From Sphingomonas sp. MA1305 (GTDB lineage: Bacteria; Pseudomonadota; Alphaproteobacteria; Sphingomonadales; Sphingomonadaceae), in NCBI RefSeq assembly GCF_016107325.1, contig NZ_RCVT01000003.1:372001-436000 (forward strand): DNA of 64,000 nt, read 5' to 3'. Made by a program: the position numbers and the translations under genes. Every line of letters starts with the position of its first letter. Positions within the stretch are counted from its first letter, which is position 1. The notes under the pieces are model-generated. The model did no database searches. It saw only the letters and a program-made list of their open reading frames with translations, and was not told the origin of the DNA. Shown in pieces: positions 53,476 through 62,990 of the stretch.

Positions 53476-54981
53476 ATGATCGGGACGGCGATGATGATCG
53501 GTGCGGCGATGTGGCAGTCCGCACCAGCAGGATCGGCGCCCGTGGAAGCGCCATCGGCGCCGGTCGCGGCGCGGGATTGGGCGGCGGCGACACGCCATGA
53601 CCTGCAGGCCTTCCACGCCCTCATCCAGGCCGATCATGCCGGGCCGGTCAATCCGCTCGATCCGCCGTTCAACGCCCGCGAAGGCGCCGCTCTGGCGCTC
53701 GCGCAGCGGCGTGCCGCGCAGGTTCGCGACTATGCCGGCTATTTCTGGACGATGCGCGGCTATGTCGCGAGTTTCGACGATGGCCATGTGCAGTTCTCCA
53801 CCCTGAAGGGCTCGCCGATGCTGACGGCGCAGTGGCCGGGCTTTCTGACCGGCCTCGACGCGCGCGGGCGGCAGGTGGTGATGACCCGAACCGACGATGC
53901 CCCGGTGCCGCTTGGCGCCGAGTTGGTGGCCTGCGACGGCGTGGCAGCCGATCCGTTGCTCGCCCGCAACGTCGGCGCCTTCGTCGGGCGCTGGTCGCTG
54001 CTCGCGACGCGGCGATCGCGGGCGGGGCGCCTGTTCATCGACAGCGCCAATCCGTTCATCGCACGCCCGACGCGCTGTACCTTCGCCGTGGCAGGGCAGG
54101 CCCGGACCGTGTCGCTGGCCTGGCGGCCGCTGGTCGATCCGGAATGGTCCGCCCGGCTCGATCAGACCAGCTATCGGCAGCCCGGTTGGATCGGGGCACG
54201 GGCGTTGGCAGACGGGACGCGCTGGTTCGGCATGACCTCCTTCGATGGCGATCCCGACGGGCCGGCGGGCAAGGCGCTGCGGCCGATGATCGCAGGCATG
54301 CGCGATCAACATGCGGCCCTGCTCGCCGCCCCCGCCATCGTGCTCGACGTCCGCGGCAATGGCGGCGGATCATCGCAATGGTCCTATGACATCGCCAAGC
54401 TGCTGTGGGGCGACGCGGCGGTAGCGGCGGCCGATGACGACAGGACCTATGTCGAATGGCGGGCGTCGCGGGACAATCTGGCGACGATCGAACATTATCG
54501 CGACCAGTGGAGCAAGTCGCCGGACGCGTCGGCGGAATCGCTGGCCTGGGCGCGGCGCATATCGGCGGGCCTGTCCGCCGCCATCGCGGCGGGACAGCCG
54601 CTCTGGCGCGAACCAGCGGATGCCGCTCCCGTCGCCGTACCGCCGTCGGCCGCACCCGTCGCGGCGCGAATCCCGCCCATCTACGTGCTGACCGATGCCG
54701 CCTGTGCCTCCGCCTGCCTCGACGCGGTCGATCTCTGGACCAAGCTCGGCGCCATCCAGGTCGGTCAGGAGACCAGCGCCGACACGCTCTACATGGACAT
54801 TGGCGAATATCCGCTGCCCAGCGGCATCGCGGAGGTCGGCATCCCGATGAAGGTCTATCGCGGCCGTGCCCGCGGGTCGAACGTACCGCAGGTGCCGCGG
54901 TATCGCTATGATGGCGATATGCGCGACACCGCCGCGCTGGAACGATGGATTGCGACGCTGAATGGACGCCGGAACGGGTAA
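53476..54981 (+). CDS. S41-like peptidase-domain protein
   Basis: 501 residues, probably exported though the N-terminal hydrophobic stretch (IGTAMMIGAAMWQSAPAGSA) is short. Middle part has the S41/C-terminal protease strand IVLDVRGNGGGSSQW and DAACASACLDAVDLW (ASA segment with the catalytic Ser position). No PDZ domain was seen. A Lys for the Ser-Lys dyad cannot be placed. ATG 53476 (GGGGGATGGA upstream) chosen over 53464. Confidence 0.72.
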   Translation: MIGTAMMIGAAMWQSAPAGSAPVEAPSAPVAARDWAAATRHDLQAFHALIQADHAGPVNPLDPPFNAREGAALALAQRRAAQVRDYAGYFWTMRGYVASFDDGHVQFSTLKGSPMLTAQWPGFLTGLDARGRQVVMTRTDDAPVPLGAELVACDGVAADPLLARNVGAFVGRWSLLATRRSRAGRLFIDSANPFIARPTRCTFAVAGQARTVSLAWRPLVDPEWSARLDQTSYRQPGWIGARALADGTRWFGMTSFDGDPDGPAGKALRPMIAGMRDQHAALLAAPAIVLDVRGNGGGSSQWSYDIAKLLWGDAAVAAADDDRTYVEWRASRDNLATIEHYRDQWSKSPDASAESLAWARRISAGLSAAIAAGQPLWREPADAAPVAVPPSAAPVAARIPPIYVLTDAACASACLDAVDLWTKLGAIQVGQETSADTLYMDIGEYPLPSGIAEVGIPMKVYRGRARGSNVPQVPRYRYDGDMRDTAALERWIATLNGRRNG

Positions 54982-55036
54982 TGAATCGTATGTCGCGCTT
55001 GGCCTGTGCGCATCTTTCGGTTAACGCGGCGACATC

Positions 55037-56476
55037 ATGGCATCCCGACCCCTGACCCTGTACGAGAAGATCTGGGCCGCCCACGTCGTGGAGCGGCGCG
55101 ACGACGGCACCTGCCTCATCTACATCGATCGCCACCTTGTCCATGAGGTGACGAGCCCGCAGGCGTTCGAGGGACTGCGGGTCAGCGGCCGGCGCGTACG
55201 GCGGCCCGAATTGACCCTGGCGGTGCCGGATCACAATCTGCCGACGACGCCACGCGTCGATGCGCAGGGGCGGCCGATCCCGATCGCCGATCCGGAAAGC
55301 GCGCAGCAGCTCGACGCCCTGCGCCGCAACACCGCCGAATTCGGCATCGACTATATCGATGCGACCGCCGCGGAGCAGGGCATCGTCCATGTCGTCGGGC
55401 CGGAGCTCGGCTTCACCCTGCCGGGCACGACCCTGGTGTGCGGCGACAGCCACACCTCGACCCATGGCGCGCTCGGCGCGCTCGCCTTCGGCATCGGCAC
55501 CAGCGAGGTGGAGCATGTGCTCGCCACCCAGACGCTGCTGCTCAGCCCGTCGAAGACGATGGAGGTGCGCGTCGACGGCACATTGGGCTTCGGCGTCAGC
55601 CCCAAGGACGTGATCCTGGCGATCATGGGCCGGGTCGGCGCGGCGGGCGGCACCGGCCACGTCTTCGAATATACCGGCGACGTCGTCCGCGACATGTCGA
55701 TCGAGGGGCGGATGACACTCGCCAACATGTCGATCGAGGGCGGCGCGCGGGCCGGCCTGGTCGCCCCGGACGACACGACCTTCGCCTATCTCAAGGGGCG
55801 GCCGATGGCGCCGTCCGGCGCCGAATGGGATCGCGCCGTCGCCTGGTGGCGGACGCTCGCGTCCGATCCGGCCGCGCGCTACGACAAGAGCGTCCGCCTC
55901 GACGCCACCGACATCGCCCCAGCGCTGACCTGGGGCACCAGCCCGGAGGATGTCGTGCCGATCACCGGCACGGTTCCGGCCCCCGACAGCTTCGCCGATC
56001 CCGCCAAGCGCGCCGCGGCGCAGGCGAGCCTCGATTACATGGGGCTGGCGCCGGGCACGGCGATGCAGGACGTGGCGATCCAGCATGTCTTCATCGGCAG
56101 CTGCACCAACAGCCGGATCGAGGATCTGCGCGCCGCCGCGGCGGTCGCCAATGGCCGGCGTGTCGCCGACGGCGTGCACGCGATGGTCGTGCCCGGCTCC
56201 GGCCTGGTCAAGCGTCAGGCGGAAGCAGAGGGATTGGACCGCATCTTCGTGTCCGCCGGCTTCGACTGGCGCGAGCCCGGCTGTTCCATGTGTCTGGCGA
56301 TGAACCCGGACAAGGTACCGGCCGGCGAACGCTGCGCCTCCACCTCCAACCGAAATTTCGTTGGCCGTCAGGGACCCGGGGCGCGCACCCACCTGTTGTC
56401 GCCGGCAATGGCCGCTGCCGCCGCGGTGACCGGCCGACTGGCCGACGTACGAGATCTGATGGGAGACAGAGCGTGA
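55037..56476 (+). CDS. leuC: 3-isopropylmalate dehydratase large subunit
   Basis: LeuC carries the 4Fe-4S cluster of isopropylmalate isomerase in leucine synthesis. 479 residues with [29 protein letters not shown] (first cluster Cys), [15 protein letters not shown] and [11 protein letters not shown] (other cluster Cys). Followed by a 34-aa ORF and then leuD. Confidence 0.96.
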   Translation: MASRPLTLYEKIWAAHVVERRDDGTCLIYIDRHLVHEVTSPQAFEGLRVSGRRVRRPELTLAVPDHNLPTTPRVDAQGRPIPIADPESAQQLDALRRNTAEFGIDYIDATAAEQGIVHVVGPELGFTLPGTTLVCGDSHTSTHGALGALAFGIGTSEVEHVLATQTLLLSPSKTMEVRVDGTLGFGVSPKDVILAIMGRVGAAGGTGHVFEYTGDVVRDMSIEGRMTLANMSIEGGARAGLVAPDDTTFAYLKGRPMAPSGAEWDRAVAWWRTLASDPAARYDKSVRLDATDIAPALTWGTSPEDVVPITGTVPAPDSFADPAKRAAAQASLDYMGLAPGTAMQDVAIQHVFIGSCTNSRIEDLRAAAAVANGRRVADGVHAMVVPGSGLVKRQAEAEGLDRIFVSAGFDWREPGCSMCLAMNPDKVPAGERCASTSNRNFVGRQGPGARTHLLSPAMAAAAAVTGRLADVRDLMGDRA

Positions 56477-56577
56477 AGAAGGTCCTGGTGATGCTGGTTC
56501 TGGGCGCCGTATTCAGCGGCGCCGCGGCTTATTACGCAGGCGCACGCACGCCCGTGCCGATCAAGACGCCGCACTGA
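56473..56577 (+). CDS. 34-residue membrane peptide between leuC and leuD
   Basis: A tiny ORF starting GTG at an overlap with the leuC stop: [20 protein letters not shown] and [14 protein letters not shown] single N-terminal membrane helix with positive start. Ends 13 bases before leuD, whose ribosome site GGAG lies between. Could be a real coupled peptide or a spacer ORF. Confidence 0.52.
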   Translation: MKKVLVMLVLGAVFSGAAAYYAGARTPVPIKTPH

Positions 56578-56590
56578 TCCGGAGCCTCCC

Positions 56591-57220
56591 GTGCAGCCTG
56601 TCACCGCCGTCAGCGGCACCGCCTATCCCTGGGGTGCCAAGAATATCGACACCGACGTCATCATCCCGGCGCATTGGCTGAAGACCATCACCCGCGCCGG
56701 CCTGGGACGCGGCGCGTTCGAGACGGTGCGGGCGCAACCGGGCAACGTGTTCGACGACCCACGCTATGCCGGCGCGCCGATCCTGATCGCCGGCGACAAT
56801 TTCGGCTGCGGGTCCAGCCGTGAACATGCCGCCTGGGCGCTGGCCGACATGGGCGTGCGCGCGGTGATCGCGCCGAGCTTCTCCGACATCTTCTCGGGCA
56901 ACGCCTTCAAGAACGGCATCATCCCCGTGGTCTTGCCGCAGGAGGCCATCGACCGGCTGCTGGTCGTGGCGGAGGATCAGCCGGTCACCGTCGATCTCGA
57001 GACGATGACCGTCACCACCCCCTATCAGGACCGTTTCGATTTCCACCTCGATCCGTTTCGCCGCCGCTGTCTCATGGAAGGGCTGGACGAGATCGGCATG
57101 ACGCTGGCAGAAGATACCGCGATTTCGAAATTCGAGGGGATGATGCGCGAACATCGCCCCTGGATCGAGGATAGGAGCGGATATGCGAGCATTGCTGTCG
57201 AGGGCGCCGGGCGGACCTGA
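56591..57220 (+). CDS. leuD: 3-isopropylmalate dehydratase small subunit
   Basis: LeuD completes the isomerase with LeuC. 209 residues with the swivel motif [33 protein letters not shown] and the GNAFKNGI segment. GTG 56591 behind GGAG. The C-terminal ~12 codons overlap the next gene by 38 bases. Confidence 0.95.
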   Translation: MQPVTAVSGTAYPWGAKNIDTDVIIPAHWLKTITRAGLGRGAFETVRAQPGNVFDDPRYAGAPILIAGDNFGCGSSREHAAWALADMGVRAVIAPSFSDIFSGNAFKNGIIPVVLPQEAIDRLLVVAEDQPVTVDLETMTVTTPYQDRFDFHLDPFRRRCLMEGLDEIGMTLAEDTAISKFEGMMREHRPWIEDRSGYASIAVEGAGRT

Positions 57221-58187
57221 AACTCTGGAACTGGCCGAGCTGCCCGATCCGGCGGCCGGGCCGGGGCAAGTTGTGGTCGCCATCCGGGCCTGCGCCATCA
57301 ACTATCCCGACGTCCTGATCATCGAGGACAAATATCAGTTCAAGCCGCCGCGCCCGTTCGCGCCGGGCGGCGAGATCGCCGGTACGATCGTCGGCGTCGG
57401 CCCGGGCGTCGACGGTTGGGCGATTGGCGACCGGGTGATGGCGGTGATCGGCCATGGCGGTCTCGCCACCCATGTGGTCGTCGAGGCCGCACGGCTGACG
57501 CGATTGCCGGACGACCGCGATTTCGCGCAGGGTGCGGCGTTGCTGCTGACCTATGCCACGACCATCCACGCCTTGCTCGATCGCGGTCGGCTCGCCGCGG
57601 GCCAGTCGCTGCTCGTGCTCGGCGCCGCGGGCGGGGTCGGCCTCGCCGCGATCGAGCTCGGCAAGGCCTTTGGCGCGCGCGTCGTCGCCGCCGTGTCGTC
57701 CGAGGAAAAGGCCGCCGCGGCCAGCGCCGCGGGTGCGGACGAGACGATCGTCTACGGGCGCGCGCCGTTCGACAAGGATGCCTCCAAGGCGCTGGCGGAG
57801 CAGTTCAAGGCGGCTGGCGGGCGGGCCGGCTTCGACGTCATCTACGATCCGGTCGGCGGCGACTATGCGGAACCCGCCCTGCGCGCGATCGGCTGGGAGG
57901 GGCGCTATCTCGTCGTCGGCTTCCCGGCCGGCATCCCGCGCCTGCCGCTCAACCTCACGCTGCTGAAAAGCTGCGACGTCTGCGGCGTTTTCTGGGGCGC
58001 CTTCGCCGCCCGCGATCCGCAGGCCAACCAGGCGCATGTCGCAACGCTGATGCGGCTGTGGCAGGACGGGCGGATCACCCCGCGGGTGACGCAGACCTAT
58101 CCGCTGGCTCGCGGCGGCGAGGCGATCGCGGCGATGGCCTCGCGTCAGGCCATCGGCAAGCTGGTCGTGACCCTCGACGAGGGGTGA
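57183..58187 (+). CDS. Zinc-free alcohol dehydrogenase/quinone oxidoreductase
   Basis: 334-residue MDR-family NADPH enzyme: [32 protein letters not shown], the Rossmann motif [25 protein letters not shown], and [16 protein letters not shown]. No zinc-binding Cys set, so of the quinone-oxidoreductase type. ATG 57183 lies within the leuD end, with AGGAG five bases upstream. Confidence 0.9.
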   Translation: MRALLSRAPGGPETLELAELPDPAAGPGQVVVAIRACAINYPDVLIIEDKYQFKPPRPFAPGGEIAGTIVGVGPGVDGWAIGDRVMAVIGHGGLATHVVVEAARLTRLPDDRDFAQGAALLLTYATTIHALLDRGRLAAGQSLLVLGAAGGVGLAAIELGKAFGARVVAAVSSEEKAAAASAAGADETIVYGRAPFDKDASKALAEQFKAAGGRAGFDVIYDPVGGDYAEPALRAIGWEGRYLVVGFPAGIPRLPLNLTLLKSCDVCGVFWGAFAARDPQANQAHVATLMRLWQDGRITPRVTQTYPLARGGEAIAAMASRQAIGKLVVTLDEG

Positions 58188-58190
58188 CGC

Positions 58191-58331
58191 TCAGACGATC
58201 GCCAGAACCGCGGCGGCGATCAGCGCCCAAAGAATCAGGGAGATGAGCACGCCCAGCACGATACCCATCATCGGTGTCGGCCTGTGGCGAATGGGAGCGT
58301 GGGTGCCGCGTGCGACGACGGCGGGGGTCAT
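58191..58331 (-). CDS. Small hydrophobic membrane protein
   Basis: 46 residues: basic Arg/His-rich start (RGTHAPIRHRPTPMM), then a membrane helix GIVLGVLISLILWALIAAAVLAIV. AGGAGA stands seven bases before ATG 58331. Convergent with the oxidoreductase gene. A GGAAC-N17-CGAT element at 58385-58410 may be a weak EcfG-like promoter. Function unknown. Confidence 0.68.
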   Translation of the reverse strand: MTPAVVARGTHAPIRHRPTPMMGIVLGVLISLILWALIAAAVLAIV

Positions 58332-58501
58332 GATTCTCTCCTAACTTTAGTCTCTCCGCACTCACGGTGCGGTATAAACCTACCATCGCTTGAGTTACCC
58401 GCTTTGTTCCTCGCTCGGACATGCACGGCAGCGGCGCGTTGCGCCGGATGCCGGCTGTTCCTATGTGAAGCGCGACGACGACAGTTCGGGGGTTTGACGC
58501 G

Positions 58502-58825
58502 ATGGCCATGTTCGAAGATCGGGGGCGTGCCGAAGAAGCCAAGTTCGCGCGTGACGAGGAAATGGCGTTCCGCATCACGGCCCGGCGCAATCGCCTGCTC
58601 GGTCAGTGGGCGGCGTCGCAGATGGATCTGACGCCGGCCGAGACGGATGCCTATGCCAAGGCGGTGGTACAGGCGGATTTCGAAGAGGCGGGGGACGAGG
58701 ATGTCGTCCGCAAGCTGTTCGGCGACCTCACCGCGGCCGGCGTCGACACGGACGAAGCCTCCGTCCGCCGTGCGCTCGACGAGAAAACGGTCGAGGCGCG
58801 TCGTCAGCTGATGCAGCCGGAGTGA
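58502..58825 (+). CDS. DUF1476 protein (ATPase inhibitor zeta)
   Basis: 107 residues of the DUF1476 family, the natural inhibitor (zeta) of alphaproteobacterial F1-ATPase: MFEDRGRAEEAKFARDEEMAFRI, ARRNRLLGQWAASQM, AYAKAVVQADFEEAGDEDVVRKLFGDL. N-terminal disordered inhibitory segment then four-helix bundle. ATG 58502 or 58508 both possible. Confidence 0.88.
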   Translation: MAMFEDRGRAEEAKFARDEEMAFRITARRNRLLGQWAASQMDLTPAETDAYAKAVVQADFEEAGDEDVVRKLFGDLTAAGVDTDEASVRRALDEKTVEARRQLMQPE

Positions 58826-58832
58826 GCCGCTG

Positions 58833-59063
58833 ATGCCGATGGCTGCCGACGACATCGCCGCCCTGATCAAGGCGGCCATTCCCGATGCCGAGGTCGAGAT
58901 CACCGATCTCGCCGGTGATGGCGATCATTATGCCGCACGGGTCGTGTCGGCGAGCTTCGCCGGCCTGCCGCTGCGCCGTCAGCATCAGGCCGTTTATGCC
59001 GCCCTGGGAGACCGGATGGGCGGGGAATTGCATGCGCTGCAGCTGAAGACGGCCGCGGCTTGA
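58833..59063 (+). CDS. BolA family protein
   Basis: 76 residues, BolA fold ([33 protein letters not shown], then [23 protein letters not shown]). It lies directly before a monothiol glutaredoxin; the two are partners in iron-sulfur trafficking. Starts eight bases after DUF1476. Confidence 0.9.
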   Translation: MPMAADDIAALIKAAIPDAEVEITDLAGDGDHYAARVVSASFAGLPLRRQHQAVYAALGDRMGGELHALQLKTAAA

Positions 59064-59074
59064 GGATGATCGAT

Positions 59075-59386
59075 ATGACCGACGATACCAATGCCCGCAT
59101 CGATGCCGTGGTGAAGGCCAATCCCGTGGTGCTGTTCATGAAGGGCACGCCGCTGTTCCCGCAATGCGGCTTTTCCAGCCGCGCCGTGGCGATCCTCGAC
59201 CATCTCGGCGCGCAATATGAAAGCGTCGACGTGTTGCAGGATCAGGCGATCCGTCAGGGCATCAAGGGCTATTCCGACTGGCCGACCATCCCGCAACTCT
59301 ATGTTAAGGGCGAATTTGTCGGCGGCTCGGACATCATGATGGAGATGTACGAGAGCGGCGAGCTTGCGGAACTGTTGAAGGCGTGA
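59075..59386 (+). CDS. grxD: Monothiol glutaredoxin (Grx4 type)
   Basis: 103 residues with [20 protein letters not shown], the CGFS active-site of 2Fe-2S binding glutaredoxins, and [22 protein letters not shown] 59075 is chosen for its GAGG at nine bases; upstream TTG/ATG are in frame but overlap BolA. Paired with BolA. Confidence 0.94.
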   Translation: MTDDTNARIDAVVKANPVVLFMKGTPLFPQCGFSSRAVAILDHLGAQYESVDVLQDQAIRQGIKGYSDWPTIPQLYVKGEFVGGSDIMMEMYESGELAELLKA

Positions 59387-59389
59387 CGC

Positions 59390-59410
59390 GTCTCCCGGTC
59401 GACGGGAGAC
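59390..59410 (+). other. Hairpin over the ribosome site of the glycosyltransferase
   Basis: GTCTCCCG / CGGGAGAC forms an 8-bp perfect stem with 5-base loop. Its right arm contains the GGGAG that is the only Shine-Dalgarno for ATG 59418. There is no T run, so it does not look like a terminator. Confidence 0.6.
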
Positions 59411-59417
59411 ATGGTAC

Positions 59418-60674
59418 ATGCTTTTTCAGAACGACAGCTTTCGCCGCGCGCCTGGCACGCGGCCCTTGCTGGTTTGCGATCTGACCCAAAGCTATTCGCC
59501 GGCCGGCGGCGGCGGGATCAGCACCTATCTGCGCGAGAAGCGCGACTATGTGCTGACCCGCACCCCGCACCATCTGCTGCAGATCGTGCCGGGTGCCGAG
59601 GATCGGATCACGGTCAATGGCCGTCATATCTTCGCCGAAGTGGCGGCGGATCCGGTGCGGGGCAGCCCGAATTACCGCTTCATCCTGCGTACGCGCGCCG
59701 TACGGCAGTTGCTCGCCGAATACCGGCCCGACGTCATCGAATCCCTGTGCCCCTGGGTTCTGCCGTGGACCGCGATCCAGCACCGGCGGGCCTTTCCCGA
59801 GACGGCCCTCGTCGCCGGCTATCGCACCGACTTTCCCAATGCGCATGTCGATCGGGTGGCGCGCGACCTGTTCGGCCCGTTCGGGCGGATCTTCTACTGG
59901 CTCAGCCTCGGCTACACCGAGATGACCTATCGCGAATTCGATGCGGTCTACACCTTGGGGCAGGAAGCCCGCGAAACCTTACGCCGCCGCGGCATCACCA
60001 GGACCGACGTGCTGCCGCTCGGCGTCGACACCGACTTGTTCCACCCGCGGATGCGCGATCCGCAGCTGCGCCAGGCGTTCGGCCTGCCGGGCGAGGGGCC
60101 GCTACTCGTCTATGCTGGGCGGATCGATAATGAAAAGCGTGCCGATCGCCTGGTACGGATGATGCGGCAGCTGCCGCGGGAGTTGGGTGCCGCGCTGTTG
60201 ATGATCGGCGACGGGAAGCTGCGCGCCCGGCTGGCGACCCAGGCTGCGGACCTGCCGATCGCTTTCGCCGGCTTCGAAACGGATCGCGCCGCGCTGGCGC
60301 GAATGCTCGCCTCGGCGGATATCTACGTCTCGGCGATGGCGGATGAGACCTTCGGTATCTCGGTGATCGAGGCGCAGGCGGCCGGTCTGCCCGTCGTCGG
60401 CGTTGCCAGCGGTGCGATGCCCGCGCGGGTGCCGCCGGAGCTCGGCCGGCTTGGCCCGGTCGATGACGTCGCGGCGATGGCGGCGAATGTGCAGGCGATC
60501 TGGCATGGTGATCTTGCGGGGATGAGCGTCGCGGCGCGGGCGCATGTCGAACGGCATTTCAGCTGGCGCGCAACCTTCGGGCGGTTGTTCGGGACCATCT
60601 ATCCGAAGGCGTTGGCGGAAGCGGCGCAGCGGGTCGGCGTGCCGATATCGGAGCCGGTGCTGGCGCAAGCATGA
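59418..60674 (+). CDS. GT4-family glycosyltransferase
   Basis: 418 residues with the GT-B fold: GGGGISTYLREKRD, GYRTDFPNAHVDRVARDLF, PLGVDTDLFHP, LLVYAGRIDNEKRADRLVRMM and the donor Glu motif ADETFGISVIEAQAAGLPVVGV. Likely a lipid or exopolysaccharide sugar transfer enzyme at the cytoplasmic membrane; donor and acceptor unknown. Confidence 0.9.
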   Translation: MLFQNDSFRRAPGTRPLLVCDLTQSYSPAGGGGISTYLREKRDYVLTRTPHHLLQIVPGAEDRITVNGRHIFAEVAADPVRGSPNYRFILRTRAVRQLLAEYRPDVIESLCPWVLPWTAIQHRRAFPETALVAGYRTDFPNAHVDRVARDLFGPFGRIFYWLSLGYTEMTYREFDAVYTLGQEARETLRRRGITRTDVLPLGVDTDLFHPRMRDPQLRQAFGLPGEGPLLVYAGRIDNEKRADRLVRMMRQLPRELGAALLMIGDGKLRARLATQAADLPIAFAGFETDRAALARMLASADIYVSAMADETFGISVIEAQAAGLPVVGVASGAMPARVPPELGRLGPVDDVAAMAANVQAIWHGDLAGMSVAARAHVERHFSWRATFGRLFGTIYPKALAEAAQRVGVPISEPVLAQA

Positions 60675-60918
60675 TGCCGGGTGCGGGTGGGGGCCTGGAT
60701 ACCGGAAAGCGGCGGCCACCCACCCTGCTGAAGCGACGAGCGCTCGGCTGCCTCTGACGATGCAGGCCGCGTGCCAGCCTCGATCAAGGACGCAAACGCG
60801 ATCTTACAGCGGTTAACGGCGCCGAAATCCCGCGATACGGTGTAAAGAAGCTCGACATTGCGATAGGGACAGCGGCCCTGCACCTCCCGCCGGCCAGTAG
60901 GGCGGTGGAACTCGACGC
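60675..60918. other. Intergenic region, nothing supported
   Basis: The roughly 300 bases between the glycosyltransferase and blaI hold only short shadow frames. I see no terminator and no RNA. The regulatory site of blaI starts at 60919. Confidence 0.55.
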
Positions 60919-60956
60919 TTGACTACGCTCGTAATCGGTGAGACTACAGTTGTAGT
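60919..60956 (+). promoter_or_regulatory. blaI promoter and BlaI/MecI operator
   Basis: TTGACT (60919-60924) may be the -35. The palindrome ACTACA-GT-TGTAGT (60943-60956) contains TACA-N2-TGTA, the BlaI/MecI box, placed over the expected -10. Autorepression of blaI and the M56 gene is inferred. Confidence 0.7.
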
Positions 60957-60973
60957 TCATCGGAGAGCGAGTC

Positions 60974-61342
60974 ATGGCCGAACGGATCAGCGATGCCGAA
61001 CATGCGGTGATGGAGGTGCTCTGGGACGAGTCGCCACTCACCGCGCAGGACGTGGCCGAGCGCGTCGATCCGGCGCGCGCCTGGAGCGTCAACACGGTCA
61101 AGACGTTGCTGGGCCGCTTGCTCGCCAAGAGCGCGATCGCGCATGAGGAGGATGGCCGCCGCTACCTGTACCGGCCGCTGGTGGCGCGGAGCGACTATGT
61201 GTCCGGCGAATCGCGGCGGTTGATCGACCGGCTGTTCGGTGGCCGGCTGACCCCGCTGGTCGCGCACCTCGCCGAGCGCGACGAATTGACCGCCCAGGAC
61301 ATCGCCGAGATCGAGGCGCTGCTCAAGGATCTGAAGCAATGA
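60974..61342 (+). CDS. blaI: BlaI/MecI-type repressor
   Basis: 122 residues with a winged helix (ISDAEHAVMEVLWDESPLTAQDVAERV, WSVNTVKTLLGRLLAKSAIAHEEDGRRYLYRP) and a C-terminal dimerisation helix (TAQDIAEIEALLKDL). GGAGAG upstream. Overlaps the sensor gene by four bases, as blaI-blaR1 pairs do. Its box is in its own promoter. Confidence 0.92.
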   Translation: MAERISDAEHAVMEVLWDESPLTAQDVAERVDPARAWSVNTVKTLLGRLLAKSAIAHEEDGRRYLYRPLVARSDYVSGESRRLIDRLFGGRLTPLVAHLAERDELTAQDIAEIEALLKDLKQ

Positions 61343-62913
61343 CCGGCGCCGGGCTCGCCGCCTGGGCGATCGAGGCGCTGATCGCCTCGACGCTGCTCAT
61401 GGCCCTCGTCCTGCTGCTGCGCGCGCCGGTGCGCCGGGCCTTCGGGCCGCAGGTCGCCTATGCGCTCTGGGCCTTGCCCGTGCTGCGCCTCGTCCTGCCG
61501 CCGCTGCCGGCCGGCCTGCGCCAGGCGGCCGCGACGCCGCTCAGCCGGGCGAGCGAGACGATCACCGTCTTCGTCGTCGACCCCACGGCAGCGGCTCCCA
61601 CCCCGGCCGCCGCCGTCTCCGCGACCGATATGGTGACGTCGCTGCTGCCGGCGATCGCGGCGACGCTGGCCGTGCTGTGGGCGATCGGTGCCGCAGGCTT
61701 CCTCGTCTGGCACATGACGCGCCACGCCCGCTTCTGCCGACGGATGCTGACCAGCGCCGCGGCGGTCGAACATCTCCGCGGCGTCCGCGTCATCGCCAGC
61801 CCGGCCGCGCCCGGTCCGCTCGCCTTCGGGGTGATGCGCCGTTACGTCGCCTTTCCGCTCGACTTCTCGGACCGTTACGACGACGACGAACGCGCGCTCG
61901 CGCTGGAGCACGAGATCGGCCACCACCAGCGCGGCGATCTCGTCGCCAATTGGATCGCGCTCGCCGTGCTTGCGCTGCACTGGTTCAATCCCGTCGCCTG
62001 GCGCGCCTTCCGCGCGTTCCGCGCCGACCAGGAACTGGCCAATGACGCACGCGTCCTTGCCGGCCGCTCCGCCATCGACCGCCACACCTACGCCTGCGCC
62101 ATCCTCAAGGCCGCGCACGGCGGGGCGGTATCGGCCGCCTGCCACCTTCATACCATCGACGATCTGAAAGGGAGACTCCGGATGCTGACCACTTCGCCAC
62201 GCTCGCGTCGCCGCCTTGCCGCGGGTGGTGCCCTTGTTACCACCCTGATGGTCACCGGCCTCGGCCTCACCGCCTCGGGTACCAGTGCCGCCAAGGCGAT
62301 CAGCACCAAGGTCGGGGCCGCGGTGGGCGTCGACCTGCAGGCCGTGCCGCCTGCGCCGCCTGCGCCACCTGCGGCAGCCGCGGCTCCCGCCGCGCCTGCC
62401 ATTCCTCCGGCGCCAGCCAAGGCCCATCGCACACGCGTGACGATCGTGAAGAATGGCCGGGCGGCGACCTATGAGGGGGCGGCCGCCGATGCCTATGCCG
62501 ACCAGGATGCGCGACAATTGCCGCCGCCGCCGCCGGCCCTGGCGATGAACCAGGGGCCCGCGGTGGTCGCGCCGCCGGCCCCGCCCCTGCCGCCGATGCC
62601 GTTGATCGAATCCCGCAACTGCTCGACCGGCGGCAACGGTCGGACGAGCTACACGGAGCAACGTCGCGACGGTCGCGTCACCGTGATTTGCGTCAACCGG
62701 ATTCAAGCCGCAGCGCGCAAGGCCGCGATTAGCGCAGTGGACGCCCAACGTATCAAGGTGTCTGCCATGGCCACCGCCATGCAGTCGCTGAACGCGACGC
62801 GCGCCTCGCTCGCCGCCAATGTCGACATGTCCGCCAAGGACCGGCAGGAGGCGCTCGCCGAGATCGACGGCGCCATCCGCGAAATGCAGTCGGAAATGCG
62901 CAGCGCCGATTGA
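61339..62913 (+). CDS. M56-family (BlaR1-like) membrane metallopeptidase
   Basis: 524 residues: N-terminal membrane helices (about 7-28, 40-60, 100-120), the M56 zinc motif ALEHEIGHHQRGDLVAN (HEIGH), a helix after DVANWIALAVLALHWFNP, then a Pro/Ala-rich region (PAPPAPPAAAAAPAAPAI) and a C-terminal part with SRNCSTGGNGRTSY. No C-terminal penicillin-binding domain of classical BlaR1 was seen, so the signal is probably not a bound beta-lactam. Confidence 0.85.
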   Translation: MTGAGLAAWAIEALIASTLLMALVLLLRAPVRRAFGPQVAYALWALPVLRLVLPPLPAGLRQAAATPLSRASETITVFVVDPTAAAPTPAAAVSATDMVTSLLPAIAATLAVLWAIGAAGFLVWHMTRHARFCRRMLTSAAAVEHLRGVRVIASPAAPGPLAFGVMRRYVAFPLDFSDRYDDDERALALEHEIGHHQRGDLVANWIALAVLALHWFNPVAWRAFRAFRADQELANDARVLAGRSAIDRHTYACAILKAAHGGAVSAACHLHTIDDLKGRLRMLTTSPRSRRRLAAGGALVTTLMVTGLGLTASGTSAAKAISTKVGAAVGVDLQAVPPAPPAPPAAAAAPAAPAIPPAPAKAHRTRVTIVKNGRAATYEGAAADAYADQDARQLPPPPPALAMNQGPAVVAPPAPPLPPMPLIESRNCSTGGNGRTSYTEQRRDGRVTVICVNRIQAAARKAAISAVDAQRIKVSAMATAMQSLNATRASLAANVDMSAKDRQEALAEIDGAIREMQSEMRSAD

Positions 62914-62921
62914 TGCGATCC

Positions 62922-62949
62922 ATGCCCTCCCGCATCGATGGGAGGGCAT
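62922..62949. other. Perfect inverted repeat after the M56 gene
   Basis: ATGCCCTCCC / GGGAGGGCAT, 10 bp, with an 8-base loop. No T run follows (CCCCC). It could end or slow the M56 transcript before the MBL gene. Confidence 0.6.
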
Positions 62950-62990
62950 CCCCCTTGCGCGGCGGGACGCTTGCCGCCACATCCGACCCA

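Noticed and set aside
60908..60940. GGAAC near blaI as EcfG promoter
   Set aside because: The -10 position reads CTCG; the BlaI box and TTGACT explain the region better.
60784..61128. Minus-strand frame across the blaI promoter
   Set aside because: It crosses the BlaI operator and blaI itself, with no coding features.
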